64,000 bases of DNA from Prorocentrum cordatum (Eukaryota > Sar > Dinophyceae > Prorocentrales > Prorocentraceae), in assembly GCA_963575745.1 (NCBI GenBank), contig CAUYUJ010018632.1, positions 1 to 64,000 of the forward strand, written 5' to 3'. Shown here in pieces: positions 10,950 to 20,920 of the stretch. A program made the translations under genes and the position numbers. A model generated the notes under the pieces. It worked only from the letters and a program-made list of their open reading frames with translations, was not told where the DNA came from and ran no database searches. Numbering within the stretch: position 1 is the first letter of the stretch; each line of letters opens with the position of its first letter.

Positions 10950-13560
10950 TTGCAGCTACTGTTGATGGTCGTCGGTAGTCGTTGCTGCATGTTGGTGCCA
11001 CTGTTGCGTTGCTGTCGGTGTTGCTGTCGGTGTTGTTGTGTTACTGTCGGTGTTGGTGGTCAGTGGTGTAGTCGGTACTGTTGAGTGTAGTCGGTGTTGT
11101 TGTGTTACTGCCAGTGTTGGTGGCCATTGGTGTTGGCGCTGGGGGGTAGGATCGGCTATGTGTACAGTTGGTGTTGGGGAGTTTGCGCTCTCAAGCGAGT
11201 CCCACCACATCGTGTCGGTCGCGGCTGGTAACCATCTCACCTGGTTGCTGTCGTAGGGGAGGTATCGACGTGGACGGATGGCGTCGTTGGTGTCGCTGCC
11301 GTGGCTTCGTCTATGGCGTTTGTATGCAACCCCTGCAAAATCTTTCTCACGTCGTCGTCCCACCGCTTTCTTTGGCCAATGCTGCCTGTGACCTTATTGT
11401 GTCGTGTCAAGACTGGGGTTCCTCGGTGTGTCCATCGGTTCTGCAGATGGCTTGCAACGCGCGCGGCCCAATGCCAAGCTTTTGTGCGATGTATCTGTGC
11501 TACGTCATGGATGTCGTGCTTGCTGGTGAGCTACTCAACTCTGCGCGTGCTCCGGCGGATGAAGTCAGACCACAGGTCGTCGTCGTCCATCGTCTGTTCG
11601 TGGGTCTGGTGTGCGTCACAGGTGCCTTCTTGTGTGCTGGTCTGCTCTGATTTGGACGGGGGTCGATGGATTCGTCGTGGTCGCTGAGGTCGTCAGGGCA
11701 GACGCTGTCTGCGTCGTGGTTGCTGTGATTGTCTGCCGCCGGAGCGGTACGCGTTCGCAGGGTAGTTCCGATGATCGCTTGGACCATCCGTCGTTGATTG
11801 CGGCGTAGATGTTGTCGGAGTGTCTCTGCCAAGATCCACGTTGCCGCGCCGTATGTCATCGTGGGTACGAGTGCGCTCGGGTAAAGCCTCAGCCTGTGTT
11901 TGAGTGGGCAGTGTTTGCTCGTCAGATCTTGTCTGTTAACTGTGAAGCATGCTCACGCAGCTTGTATCTGGTGTTGGACTTCGGCCGCCACGGCGTCTTG
12001 AAATGTAATCGTCTGGCCGAGGTCTGTCAGCTTGCACGGCAAGGTCCATGGTTGCAACGCTGGTAGAGCGAGTCCGAGTCTTCCTTTGGTTGGTAATGGT
12101 TTTGATGTTGGTCGGGTGCATTTCGAGGCCATGTGGTTGCGCGGTTGTGATTTGAAGTCTGCAAGTAGAGTCTTCAGGTTGAGCAGCGTCTGGTTGACTA
12201 GCAGGATGTCGTCGGCGCAACGGAGGTTGGTGAGAACAGCTTAGTCGGTGTGCGCCAACTGGACTCATTTTCGTCGTCGCTGCCATTCCAGAAGGAGCGG
12301 TGCTAGAGCATGCTGTAGCAGGGCGGGCGTTGAAGAACATTGAGCGTAATCAGTCTCTTTGTTTCGTGCCGCATCGCAATTTGAACGGCTTGCTCGTGGA
12401 GTTAATACGTACTCTATCAAGCGACACGCCCTGCTGACGCAGTGCTGATGTTTCGCAGACTAGTGCTGCAATCCACAGAGTATGATTGCATTCAGAGGCC
12501 CGTTCCAGCAGGATGCTAAATGTGAAGAGGTGGTCGCGCGTGCTGCGCCCAGATCGGAAGCCTGCTGAGTCGTTGGGTTGGTGGTGGTCGAGTATTGGTG
12601 AGAGCTGGTTGATTAGCAGGCGGTTGAACAACTTGTAGAGCATCGGTACAGTTCCTATCGGACGGTTGTTGTACGGGAGGTTTTGATCGCCCGATTCGGG
12701 AATGATTGTAATCACCGTCCTCGGCCAGCTTGATGGAGTCGGGGCGTTTTGCTTTATGCCAGCTTCGTGCATTTGCGTCACGGCATGCTGTAGTTCCAGG
12801 CATGGTCATTTCGGCTTTGATCCCTACGCTGTCGGGTTCCTTGCCCTGAGTTGCGAGGTTGCTGCTTCGAGCTTTTGGGCCGTGCAGGGTGGGCTGTGGC
12901 CGTGGGTGTCGCTCGTGGTTGGTGATGTGTCGTGAGTGTTGGTGGAGTTGCACAGCTCCTCGTAGAGGGTCGCGAATGCGTTGGCGATCCCTTGGTGGGT
13001 AATGTGCCTGGTGGCTTCGATCCCATACAACTCTGTGATGAGTGTCCGCTTTCGTCTCGTTTTGATGGACTGGTGCGTTTGGGGCCTCTGTGTTGCTCCA
13101 AGGTGAAGCGTATATGCTGTGTCCAGTTGGCGATTATGTTGTCGGACGTGTTTTGTATTATTTTGCTCATCGTTCGTCGTCTGACCGTGTCCATTATTGG
13201 AATACTTCTTACGCTGGTCCACCAGGTGGGTGATGATGTCGCCACGGTTTGCCATCTGGATCGTCGCCTCTGTAGGTGGTGGTCGTCGCTGTGGATGGTC
13301 GCGCTGGCTCGTGGGACGTGCTCCGCAGCATGGCTTTGCTAAGGCCTTGCTCGATGACGTCGTTTAGGTCGCTTAGAGCAGCAGGGAGACGGCTGCTCTG
13401 GGTGAATAGTTTGGATATCAATTGTCGTCGGTGTTCGTTGGGGTCCGTCTGTTCTCGCGGTCGGCAGATGGAGCGCCTGGTTGGCTTCGGGTGGTCCGAC
13501 TGTGTTTGTTCGCGCCGGGTCGTGATATTTTGAAACGCGCGTGTAGGGATACGGCTTCGT
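10950..13560 (-). pseudogene. LINE (non-LTR) reverse transcriptase, decayed
   Basis: Read on the - strand, this gives a non-LTR RT in canonical order. The pre-RT linker is at 13255-12780 (EELCNSTNTHD region). Then come TVITIIPESGDQNLPYNNRP (about 12727-12668), RPIGTVPMLYKLFNRLL, AGFRSGRSTRDHLF, then LWIAAL. A CGTKQRD box (normally GtKQGDPLS) lies near 12370, and the palm box LRCADDILLVNQTL at about 12230-12189 in another frame. The post-RT segment TYGAATWILAETLRQHL then QRRMVQAIIG lies near 11850-11765, with a further RRREKDF piece near 11350. Such enzymes copy the element RNA at a nicked target. It is inactive: at least four frameshifts; the catalytic-Asp block after LWIAAL (normally D-F-x-K-A-F-D) is deleted so that ALRQQGVSL follows almost at once; and the KQGD glycine is arginine. 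GTTGGTGTT-type short repeats have expanded in its 3' part (10960-11130). Confidence 0.88.
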
Positions 13561-14390
13561 GGCCGGAATTGAGGTCAACAATATTGCTGGATTCGGCAGG
13601 GGGGTTCGCGCTCGAATCTAGCCCACCTCCAAAACAAAAGCGGACCTCCGCCGAACATTTAGGTTTGTGATCGGTACGATCGAAGCGGGTACGGAAATGT
13701 GGGGCACGAGGGCCGACAGCATTCTTTGTTAATATTGAACAGGGTTCGTTGTCCATGCCGCCGCGGGCGTTCTTAGTTTGTTACAGAGGGCCCCCTGTCC
13801 AACAGCGGCCGCTGTCCGATTTGGACAACGTGTGCTCTTAGCCGTCCAGATCGTCCAAGCTGTGCCGATTCGGTGCCAGCGGCTTGTTTCTCCAAGGATC
13901 GGACGACGGCCGAGAGCAACCCTAGCTTTGGAGGATGACCCTTGTGTTCTCGTGTTCGGGCGAAGCGCCCTGGAAGGTGATTCAATTTGTGTAGTTGCAT
14001 CCATCGGCCCTCGGCCCCTCGGACGTAAGAGGGCCCAGTGTCTTGATCCACGTAGGAGGAGGAGGAGGAAGAAGAGGGGAGGAGGAGGAGGGAGGAGGAG
14101 GAGGAAGCGGAGGAGAGGAGGAGGAGGAGGAGGAGGAGGAGGAGGAGGAGGAGGAGGAAGATGATGATGATGAGGAGGAGGAGGTGCTCGTGGCCATTCC
14201 GTGGATTTCTACGCGCACTCTCCGATCCCCATGCCATGCTGTAGGCATGTGGGGACCCTCGCTGCCCCAGCGGCTGCCGGACTCCCCGGCGGGCACCGTC
14301 GGGGCTGCGTGCGCTCCCTCCCTGCAGTCCCCACGCCGTCCTGCCAGCGCGTTGGACCTGGGGCCTGCTCCGCCTCAGAGGGGCCGCTGT
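13561..14390. other. Intergenic, GGA tract
   Basis: A GGA microsatellite occupies about 14055-14190. A block at 13735-13850 containing CCAACAGCGGCCGCTGT resembles the interior of the hairpin element at 42547-42739, so a diverged relative of that element may lie here. No gene is seen. Confidence 0.5.
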
Positions 14391-14557
14391 ACACCTTAGG
14401 CGATGCTTAAGAAAACTTGAGTTTTCGGCCAGAGTCTCGATTATTCTTAACGTTTCAATGTAAATTCTAAGATGTTCATAGAAATGCTGGGTTTTTATTC
14501 AAGTTCTGAGACTGTGAATTTCTTAACCCATGATTTCTTAAGCATTTCGCAGGGTGT
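14391..14557. mobile_element. ACACC-ended TIR element, copy 1
   Basis: A 167-bp element beginning ACACC and ending GGGTGT; the ends pair through a GCGATGCTTAAGAAA / TTTCTTAAGCATTTCGC inverted repeat. TA flanks both ends or forms the outermost TIR base pair. It is AT-rich against GC-rich surroundings and non-coding. A second copy of the same length is at 55682-55848, about 90% alike by eye. TA flanks suggest, but do not prove, mariner-like mobilisation. Confidence 0.85.
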
Positions 14558-14921
14558 AGGTGCGATCGGCTTTCGGTTGGGCCGGTTCCAGGAGCACGCC
14601 TGAGCGCAGCGCGCTCGTCACCGCCGCCAGCACAGCCACCGCCGTCACCACCGCCACCACCGCCGTCGCAGTCCGTACCTCCTGCAGGCCCAGTCCGCTC
14701 GCCGCGGCGGCCGGAGCCCTTCCTTGAGATCCGACGTCACGAAGCAGTTGCGCCATCGCATTGAAAGCTCGACCGGAGCCTCGGCTTCCGCGGCATTTCT
14801 CGGGCTGGATCGATCCTTTAGGGCACCAGGGCCCGAGACAACGCGAAGCCGCCCGTGGTGAACCAATTGCGACGCCAGGACCTCAGGGTCCGTTGCGCAA
14901 CGGCGGCCGTCCCCGGCAGCC

Positions 14922-15170
14922 ATGGAGACAGTGGAGGGTGAGGAGTCCCGCGAGGACGAGGAGGACCAGCTGATCTACTCCACGGCGCTCGGGAGAAAAC
15001 AAGGAGGCGACGGGCCCGAGCCCTCGCGCGTGGGGGCAGCCGAGGACGGCGCTGCCGCCGCCGGCGGCGGCATGGACGGGGGCGAGGACCTTGAGCGGGG
15101 CGCGCTTGAGGTTGAGCCGCCGGAGGGGCGCAAGGTGTACAAGAAGAAGGCCGGGGCTATGATGTTCCAA
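14922..15170 (+). CDS. Candidate exon, acidic protein start
   Basis: The ATG at 14922 opens METVEGEESREDEEDQLIYS, then a Gly/Ala/Asp-rich stretch and PPEGRKVYKKKAGAM before the composition changes to a lower-GC, non-coding look past about 15160. It reads like a first exon of an acidic protein, but no domain is recognised and no clear splice donor was identified. The frame stays open to 15557, which is probably chance. Confidence 0.3.
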
Positions 15171-15814
15171 CCTACTTTAGCCTTGAGGACCAGAAAGAAT
15201 TTCGAGCACCAGAAAACATACCGAAACTCTAGGGTTTCCACGCGTCGGGCGCTAGGAGACGTTCGTCCGACACTGTTTCGACACTCTTTCGACACTTTTC
15301 TGGGTGCTCGAATTTATTTCTGGGATGTGGTCATTAATCGGAAACTGGAGCATATACATTACCATTGGTGGGCTGTTTTTCAATTCCAGGATTTTTGTTT
15401 ACGGTCGGGGACGACGTCGGGGTGGTGTGGTGTGTTCTTGTTTCCCCGCTGTCCTGGGGCAGCGACGGACAACGTAGACACCAGGACCCCGTATACACCA
15501 GGGTCCGCTTTCCCGTGCAAGTGCCAGTGCAGGGCCGCAAAAAGCATCGGTGCATAGAGTTCGGCTCCCTACTTGAATATCGGGGAAGCGTAAGACTCGA
15601 GTAAGCCAGAACTCGGGGTTGCCGACGTTTTTTGACGGGCGCGTCCTGGATCTTGACGGTCCGGTTTTCGTGGGATGTCTACAGCGGGAGCTCGCGTCAA
15701 ATTTCAGATTTGGTCTCGTCATTTCCATGATGGCCCCGTCAGGATGACCCGAGTCCCCCGTACCCGAGTCTTACGTCTCCCCCAGAATACGAGGGGAGCA
15801 GTGGAAGGCCAGGG
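15171..15814. other. Intergenic, nothing recognised
   Basis: AT-richer, unique-looking sequence with no supported gene. TTCGACACTCTTTCGACACT is a short internal direct repeat near 15277-15297. Confidence 0.5.
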
Positions 15815-16190
15815 GAGGAGGAAGGCCGCGGCCCCGCGGCCCTCGGCCCGTGCTGCCGCGTGCTGGGAGGCCTCCCCGGGCTTTGTGGGCCCCGGAAGCG
15901 GCAGGGCCGTTTTTTCACCGTTCCCAGAAAAATGTCCCTTGGAAGTGGAAGCGGCAACAAAAACGGCGACCGGAAACGGCAAAAATTGGCTCCAGGATGG
16001 GAACCGGAGCCGGAACCGGTCCAACAACGGCGACAGAACCGGTAAGAAAACGGCGTCGGAACCGGCAACAAAAACGGCAAAACGGAGCCGGTGAAAAAGC
16101 GGCCCTGTCGTTTCCGGGGCCCGCGAAGTCCCCGGGAGGCCTGCGTCGCCACGGCCAGGGGCGCCTCGGAGCTCTGGCCTCGAGTCGGGC
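15815..16190. repeat. Long inverted repeat with AACGGC minisatellite core
   Basis: The left arm (about 15815-15930, including GGGCCCCGGAAGCGGCAGGG) pairs with the right arm (about 16085-16190, including CGGCCCTGTCGTTTCCGGGG) with scattered mismatches. The core 15930-16085 is a degenerate AACGGCAACAAAAACGGCGA-type minisatellite. No coding role is visible. It may be another, larger hairpin element, but no target duplication was identified. Confidence 0.7.
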
Positions 16191-16197
16191 CCGCCCC

Positions 16198-16700
16198 TCC
16201 GCAGGAGGAAACTTCGAACCTGGTCAACAAAAGGGTCTGGGGACGAGTTCTCTCGACCGTGCTCGACCCTGTTGGGGCACTGTTTGACTAGTTGTTCATG
16301 CTTCGCTCAGAAAATCCCGGGCCTGTCCCTCTACGGGCGGGAACTTCGAGACTGGTCAACAAAAGCGTCTGGGGACGATTTCTGTCGTCCATGCCTGACC
16401 CTTTTGGGGCACTGTTTGACGAGTTTTTATGTTTCGCTCAGAAAATCCCGGGCCTGTCCCTCTACGGGCGGGAACTTCGAGACTGGTCAAAAAGATGGTC
16501 TGGGGACGAGTTCTTTCGACCATGCTCGACCCTGTTGGGGCACTGTTTGACTAGTTGTTCATGCTTCGCTCAGAAAATCCCAGGCCTGTCCCTCTACGGG
16601 CGGGAACTTCGAAACTGGTCAAACAATGGTCTCGGGACGAGTTCTTTTGACCATGTTTGACCATTTGGGGGCACTGTTTGACTAGTTGGTTATGCTTCGC
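16198..16700. repeat. Four tandem copies of a ~132-bp unit
   Basis: The phrase GAACTTCGAGACTGGTCAA or a variant recurs at about 16208, 16341, 16472 and 16604 (steps 133, 131, 132). Each unit ends with CACTGTTTGACTAGTTGTTC and CTTCGCTCAGAAAATCCC-type sequence. The array stops about 100 bp before the first recognisable DHHC coding sequence, so it could lie in the 5' region of that gene. Whether it regulates anything cannot be seen. Confidence 0.92.
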
Positions 16701-16800
16701 CCCCAAAAAAAATCGCCTGCAGGGGGACGTGCCCGACCGAAAAGTCTGGTAAGGGCGCGCCCTGGGAGAGGTCTGAGGCGCAGCGGGGACCGTATTCTGT

Positions 16801-18399
16801 GGCCTCCCCGAAAAGGGGTCGAAGTGGCTCTACCAGGTGTGGCCCTCGGAAAATCGCCGAAGGAGCCACAGCGGAGTGAGCATAACCTTGCGGAGTTCCG
16901 CGCGGACTTCTCGGATCGGCGCCGGGTTCCCCTTGGCGGCGCCTCGGCGACGCCCCTGGCGCGCTCCGTGCGCCAGGGGGGGGGGGACCAAGTGCCAAGC
17001 CAAGACATCCGAGCGGGTTTCCGGACGTTCATGTCCATGCCGCTGTTGCTTCCTCTGCGATCGCTTCTTCTGCGGCGGCTTCTGCGTGACCGGCGGCTCG
17101 GACGAGTGCTGGGCGCCGAACTGCTGCGTGTGGACGTGCATCCCGGGCCGGGCGAAAGGGGGGGATTGGGAAAGGGGGGGTTACGAAATTTGCTGCATGC
17201 AGCTGGTTTTCGGCCTCACCGAGGGGCCCATTCCTCGATACATAGCCGCCTCCGGCGCCGGGAGGCGCCAGGAAAATCAGCTACGCGAGCTGATTCTCAA
17301 ACCCCCCCTTTGCTATCCCCCCCCCTCCCCCCCGACCCGAGCCTCCTGGTGCCTTCGGCCGTCTACTTCGTGTACGTGTTCCCTCACCTCTGGAGCCGGG
17401 GCGCGTACGCGCTGCCCGCGGCGACGCTGGCCGTCTTCCTGAGCACCACCGGGCTGCTCTGCGCCACGTGCTGCACGGACCCCGGCATCATCCCCCGGCG
17501 CGAGGTGATCCTGGCGACGGGGAGCGCCGCGAAGCTGAAGGAGACGCTCGGCTACGACGTGCTGGGCGGCAGCTACCCCATTAGGGCGACGATATCTATA
17601 CATATCCACTGCTCCTGGCCAGGCCCATCCTGGGCCCAGGAGCGGTGTATACGCCCTCCTGGTTTGGCCAGGGAGGCATATACACCGCTCCTGGGCCCAG
17701 GATGGGCCTGGCCAGGAGCAGTGGATATGTATAGATATCGTCGCCCTACCCATGGACAAGCAACCCGTCATCCCAGACAAGCTGCAGGCCAGGGGGTACC
17801 GGTGGTGCAGGACGTGCAAGATCATCCGCCCGCCGCGTGCTTCGCACTGCCCGGACTGCGGCAACTGCTGCCTGAGGCACGACCACCACTGCCCGTTCGT
17901 CAACAACTGCGTCGGGCAGCGCAACTACCACTTTTTCTTCGGTTTCATCACCTCGGTTTTAGTCCTAGCGGTGATGGTGTTGCCTTCTATTGCAATGTAT
18001 TTCTCGGCCTTGAAGCGGGAGAAGGGGGTGCAGCAGCTGATGACGTTGAGTTCGGGGCTGCGCGTTGTCTTCTACGCGATGATCGTCGGCAGCCTCTTCA
18101 TTGTCGTAGCGACCCTGCTCTCCTGTGGGCTGTGGGCGTATCACGTCTTCCTCATAAGCACAAAGAGGACAACGAAAGAGTACAGGAAAAGCCTTGAGAA
18201 TGCAGCCAGCTTGCGCCACATCCGCCGACCCCCTTTGTCTGGAGCCATCCTGGCTCGCATCGCGGGTTCAGTCGGAAGCGTCTTCAAGGGCTCAGTCGGA
18301 GGCGTGTGGGGGGTATTTTTCTTCCTCCCCCTCCTCCAAGTGGCCGTCAAAGGTCTCAAGAGCCCAGCGCCACTTCCGAATGCATATTCATGTCTGTAG
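16801..18399 (+). CDS. DHHC-type palmitoyltransferase (protein S-acyltransferase)
   Basis: This family transfers palmitate from its own DHHC cysteine to cysteines of target proteins and sits in Golgi, ER or plasma membranes. Block A (about 16801-16857) reads KWLYQVWPSENR. Block B (17065-17149) reads FFCGGFCVTGG. Block C (17344-17581) has two membrane segments (VPSAVYFVYVFPHL; YALPAATLAVFLSTTGLL) and the DPG motif TDPGIIPRR. Block D (17754-18399) holds the Cys-rich domain, with DHHC coded at 17881-17892, then two more membrane segments and a TTxE motif in RTTKEY. Blocks A and B together give the family's W-P-x-x-N-x-F-x-C-G-G signature. About 340 residues is a normal length. Three hairpin elements separate the blocks; precise removal of each keeps frame. 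The start lies upstream: an in-frame TGA occurs at 16774 and no ATG precedes block A. The tail repeats GSVGSVFKGSVGG. Confidence 0.93.
16853..17064 (+). mobile_element. Hairpin element 1 in the DHHC gene (introner-like)
   Basis: A 202-bp insert (16858-17059) lies between direct repeats ATCGC at 16853-16857 and 17060-17064. Its ends pair (CGAAGGAGCCACAGCGG against, in reverse complement, CGCAGAGGAAGCAACAGCGG) and it has an inner GCGCC-rich stem. Removing insert plus one repeat joins SENR to FFCGG and restores the DHHC signature. The removed length is 207 nt, a multiple of three with no stop, so it could also be translated. No canonical AG acceptor occurs near its right end. It is related along its length to the element at 32086-32284. 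Confidence 0.8.
17142..17343 (+). mobile_element. Hairpin element 2 in the DHHC gene (introner-like)
   Basis: An insert of about 186 bp lies between CCCGGGCC (17142-17149) and CCCGAGCC (17336-17343), repeats with one mismatch. The ends form a G-run/C-run inverted repeat (AAAGGGGGGGTT near 17174 against AACCCCCCCTTTG near 17310), with an inner hairpin GCCTCCGGCGCCGGGAGGCG. Removing 194 nt joins TCIPG to LLVPSAVYF in frame. A canonical GT-AG alternative also exists, 17136-17341 (206 nt, also frame-keeping). The inner TCCTCGATACAT ... GGCGCC ... CTGATT order recurs at about 32425-32545. Confidence 0.75.
17577..17753 (+). mobile_element. Hairpin element 3 in the DHHC gene (near-perfect palindrome)
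   Basis: A 167-bp insert (17582-17748) lies between direct repeats CCCAT at 17577-17581 and 17749-17753. It starts TAGGGCGACGATATC and ends with its exact complement; the arms pair over about 74 bp with one mismatch, leaving a loop of about 20 bp. The 172 nt that must go are not a multiple of three, so the gene is broken unless it is removed. Precise removal gives GGSYPMDKQPV in frame. No register of the repeat gives GT-AG ends. A GT-AG intron of 202 nt (17559-17760) is possible but drops ten residues of the flanking coding sequence. Confidence 0.85.
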
Positions 18400-18699
18400 C
18401 AAGCGCAGCATCCACCCATGCCAGAATTCTCAGCGGCGCGTCTCGGGCAAGTCAGTGTGGCCGCCGACAACCCGAACCGTGCTACCCCTCGGCGCGCCCA
18501 AGACTGATTCGACGAGCTAAACAAAATAACAGCATAACGATTGCGACCCTCACTGGCACCCAGGAGAAGAAGTATCAGGGACAGAGGGAGATGCGAAAGT
18601 GTTCCCCTACTTCTAGGGTTTACACCGAGGGGTGGAAGCCAGGGGCTCTTACGAACAAGTTTTGTAGGACCGGCATCTGGTTCAACAGTCGGTTCTGCC
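18400..18699. other. 3' flank of the DHHC gene
   Basis: No gene is seen. No polyadenylation signal is identifiable, which is usual for dinoflagellates. Confidence 0.5.
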
Positions 18700-19690
18700 G
18701 CCCCGCTCTTCTTCTTGGAATAGCAGCGGCCCCACGATGGCTACAAGGACGCGTATTAGGTTGCTGGGGCGCCAAGCGGTACGAGTAGCATCAATGTCCT
18801 CGTATTCCCCGCCCCGAACGAGAGAGAAGGCGCAGCATGTCAAGTACATAGGTTGTTTTGAGGCTATGATCAGGTGGCTTCGCAAAGCTGGAGATCCGTT
18901 AGCCGGCAAATCGATCTCTATCATTACCACGGGTCTGAATTCAGCTCCCACAGACGAGATTGATGATGTGATATGCCTATTTCCGCTATGGTGAAGAAAG
19001 ACGATCAGCGGCTTTGCTCAAGCCAGTCCTTGCTACACATGAGTTGTACATGGCCAGCACGATGCGAGATGCTGGCTGTACTTTTGTGGCGCCCGATGGC
19101 ATTACGCGCACGCTCGACTACATAGCTATGCCAAGCTGTCAGCTGCAAGCCGTCATGCGGTTCATCATTTTCGGAAGCAGCACGAGGAGGTTGCAACCAC
19201 ATCGATGGAGAAGAACATGGGATCACTTACCGCTTGGGGCGAGTTTTCGTTAGTCACATAACATCATCCCACGCCAAGAGACCCGAACACAGGACGCATC
19301 GAATTTTCGCGGGCGGGCGCGCTGTTACAAGGCTACAAGCGCAGAGGGTTCACGAAGACAGTGTATCACAACACGTCGTCGAGAGCAGCATGTGTGCGCA
19401 TTCAAACGGGCGGCGCCATGACAGTGGAGGCGAACGAGTTGCTAGTACAGGCTTTGATGACAGGAGCGACGGCGACATGTACGACAAAGGAGGATTACAC
19501 GGGGAGTCTCACATATCATGCAGCTTGCATCGGAAATATTATGATGCAGAGGCGGGCTCTTCGAGACAAGTTTTCTTGGGCGCGTTCGGAGAAGAACGCG
19601 GACGCGCAGCTTATTTTGACGGTGAGAATCCCTAGTTTGCACAAGTTCCTGAGGCCACGCAGAAACAGGCATTGGCAGCGTGCCCAGTGA
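18700..19690 (+). pseudogene. Second LINE-type endonuclease remnant
   Basis: Frames from 18737 read GRQAVRVASMSSYSPPRTRE, matching the YFPPR-type strand of LINE endonucleases, then FEAMIRWLRKAGDPLAGKSI and an ITTGLNSAPTDE block where the D-x-N catalytic motif is expected. After a frameshift near 18994, 19014-19253 gives GCTFVAPDGITRTLDYIAMP, the C-terminal endonuclease strand pattern, and WDHLPLG. Downstream frames to 19690 resemble the linker before the RT, but no RT follows. It is a truncated, frameshifted relative of the element at 570-2641 and lies 300 bp behind the DHHC gene on the same strand. Confidence 0.62.
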
Positions 19691-20180
19691 GATCGAGCCA
19701 GCGCCTTGCCCGCGGTCGTCCGGGTCCACCGAAGTTCTCGTTTCTCAAAGAGCGCGGGCGCGAATGCGAGCGCGCGGGCAGGTAACGCGCGCGCGCGCGC
19801 CTGGCGCAGTCTTGGACATCCAGCGTGGGGCCCCCCAGGGGCGCGGGGCGCGGGCGACGCCTTCGCCCGCCTCCCGCGCGCCCGCCTCCCTCCGCAAACC
19901 GACTCCTCCTCACTGTATTTCTTTTTCGCCCACGGGTGCTCTGGTGGCCCCCCACCTCTCACAGCCAGTAAGCCCGTCCCGCGCAGGGCAGACCAGTGAG
20001 GCGCTGGTTGCCGCCCCACCGCTCCCGAGACCCCCCAGCGCACAGCGCATTTTTCCTGGCTGGATTTTGGGGGTGTGCGCGCCCAGCAGGATGAGATCGG
20101 TTACAAGAGCTTCGCCCCAAAGCAAACGGTATACAGTTGACAACGTGTGGAGCTCGAATTGGGAACACAGACCGACAGAC
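19691..20180. other. GC-rich intergenic stretch
   Basis: Contains a short (GC)n run near 19788-19800. Open frames exist on both strands, but none has a recognisable domain. Confidence 0.5.
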
Positions 20181-20920
20181 TCCTACCCCTTCTCCTCCTC
20201 CTCCTCCTCCTCCTCCTGAGTCCGTTCCCCGTCCTCCTCTTCCTCATCCTCCTCCTTTTCCCTCCTCCTCCTCCTCCTCCTCCTCCTCCTCCTCCTCCTC
20301 CTCCTCCTTCTCTTCATCCTCCTTCTCATTCTCCTGCTCCTTCTGCTCCCTCTGCTCCTCCTCCCCCTCCTCCTCCAGGCGCCCAGTCGGAAGGCGTCGG
20401 GCGGGCCATCGGAATCTACGTATGGGGTGGTTCACCCTCCCGCAGCTCCGCAGTCCGGGTGGCTTGCCCAGGAGCTTGCCCCCCCCCCTGCCCCCCCATG
20501 TTCTCTCTAGCTGCTATTCCTCCTCCCTCCTGCTCCTCGTCCTTGCCCCTCCCTCACTCTTCGTGCCCCCTCCTTTCCTCCTCATTCCCCTCTCGTGCCT
20601 CCTTGTTCCCTCCCCTCTCTCGTCGTGTCCTTCCCCCTTCGTTCCTCCTCCGTTCCGCGCTTGCTGCTGCTGCTGCTGGTGGCCGGGGCAGACCTCTTCG
20701 CGCCCTTCTGGCCACCTCGACGGGAGCCCGTGGACATCGACGAAGAGCCGACCCTCTGCGGCGACCGGGCCGAGGGAAGCCGACGAGAGCAGCCCAGGAG
20801 GAGGAAGAGGAGGAGAGGGAGGACCAGAAGGGAGGAGCAGCAGGGAGGAGGACGAGGAGGAGGAGGAGGAGGAGGAGGAGGAGGAGGAGGAGGAGGAGGG
20901 GGAAGTGTCAGTTCGGTTCG
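20181..20920. repeat. TCC/CTC microsatellites and one GGA tract
   Basis: TCC-rich tracts lie at about 20188-20380 and 20510-20640, and a GGA tract at about 20798-20905. The long Ser/Pro/Leu-rich frames over this region are repeat artefacts. Confidence 0.9.

Noticed and set aside
16686-18197. 503-codon frame across the DHHC region
   Set aside because: Only 17344-17581 of it is genuine coding sequence (the two membrane segments and TDPGIIPRR). It reads through the hairpin elements and uses the wrong frame for the DHHC domain.
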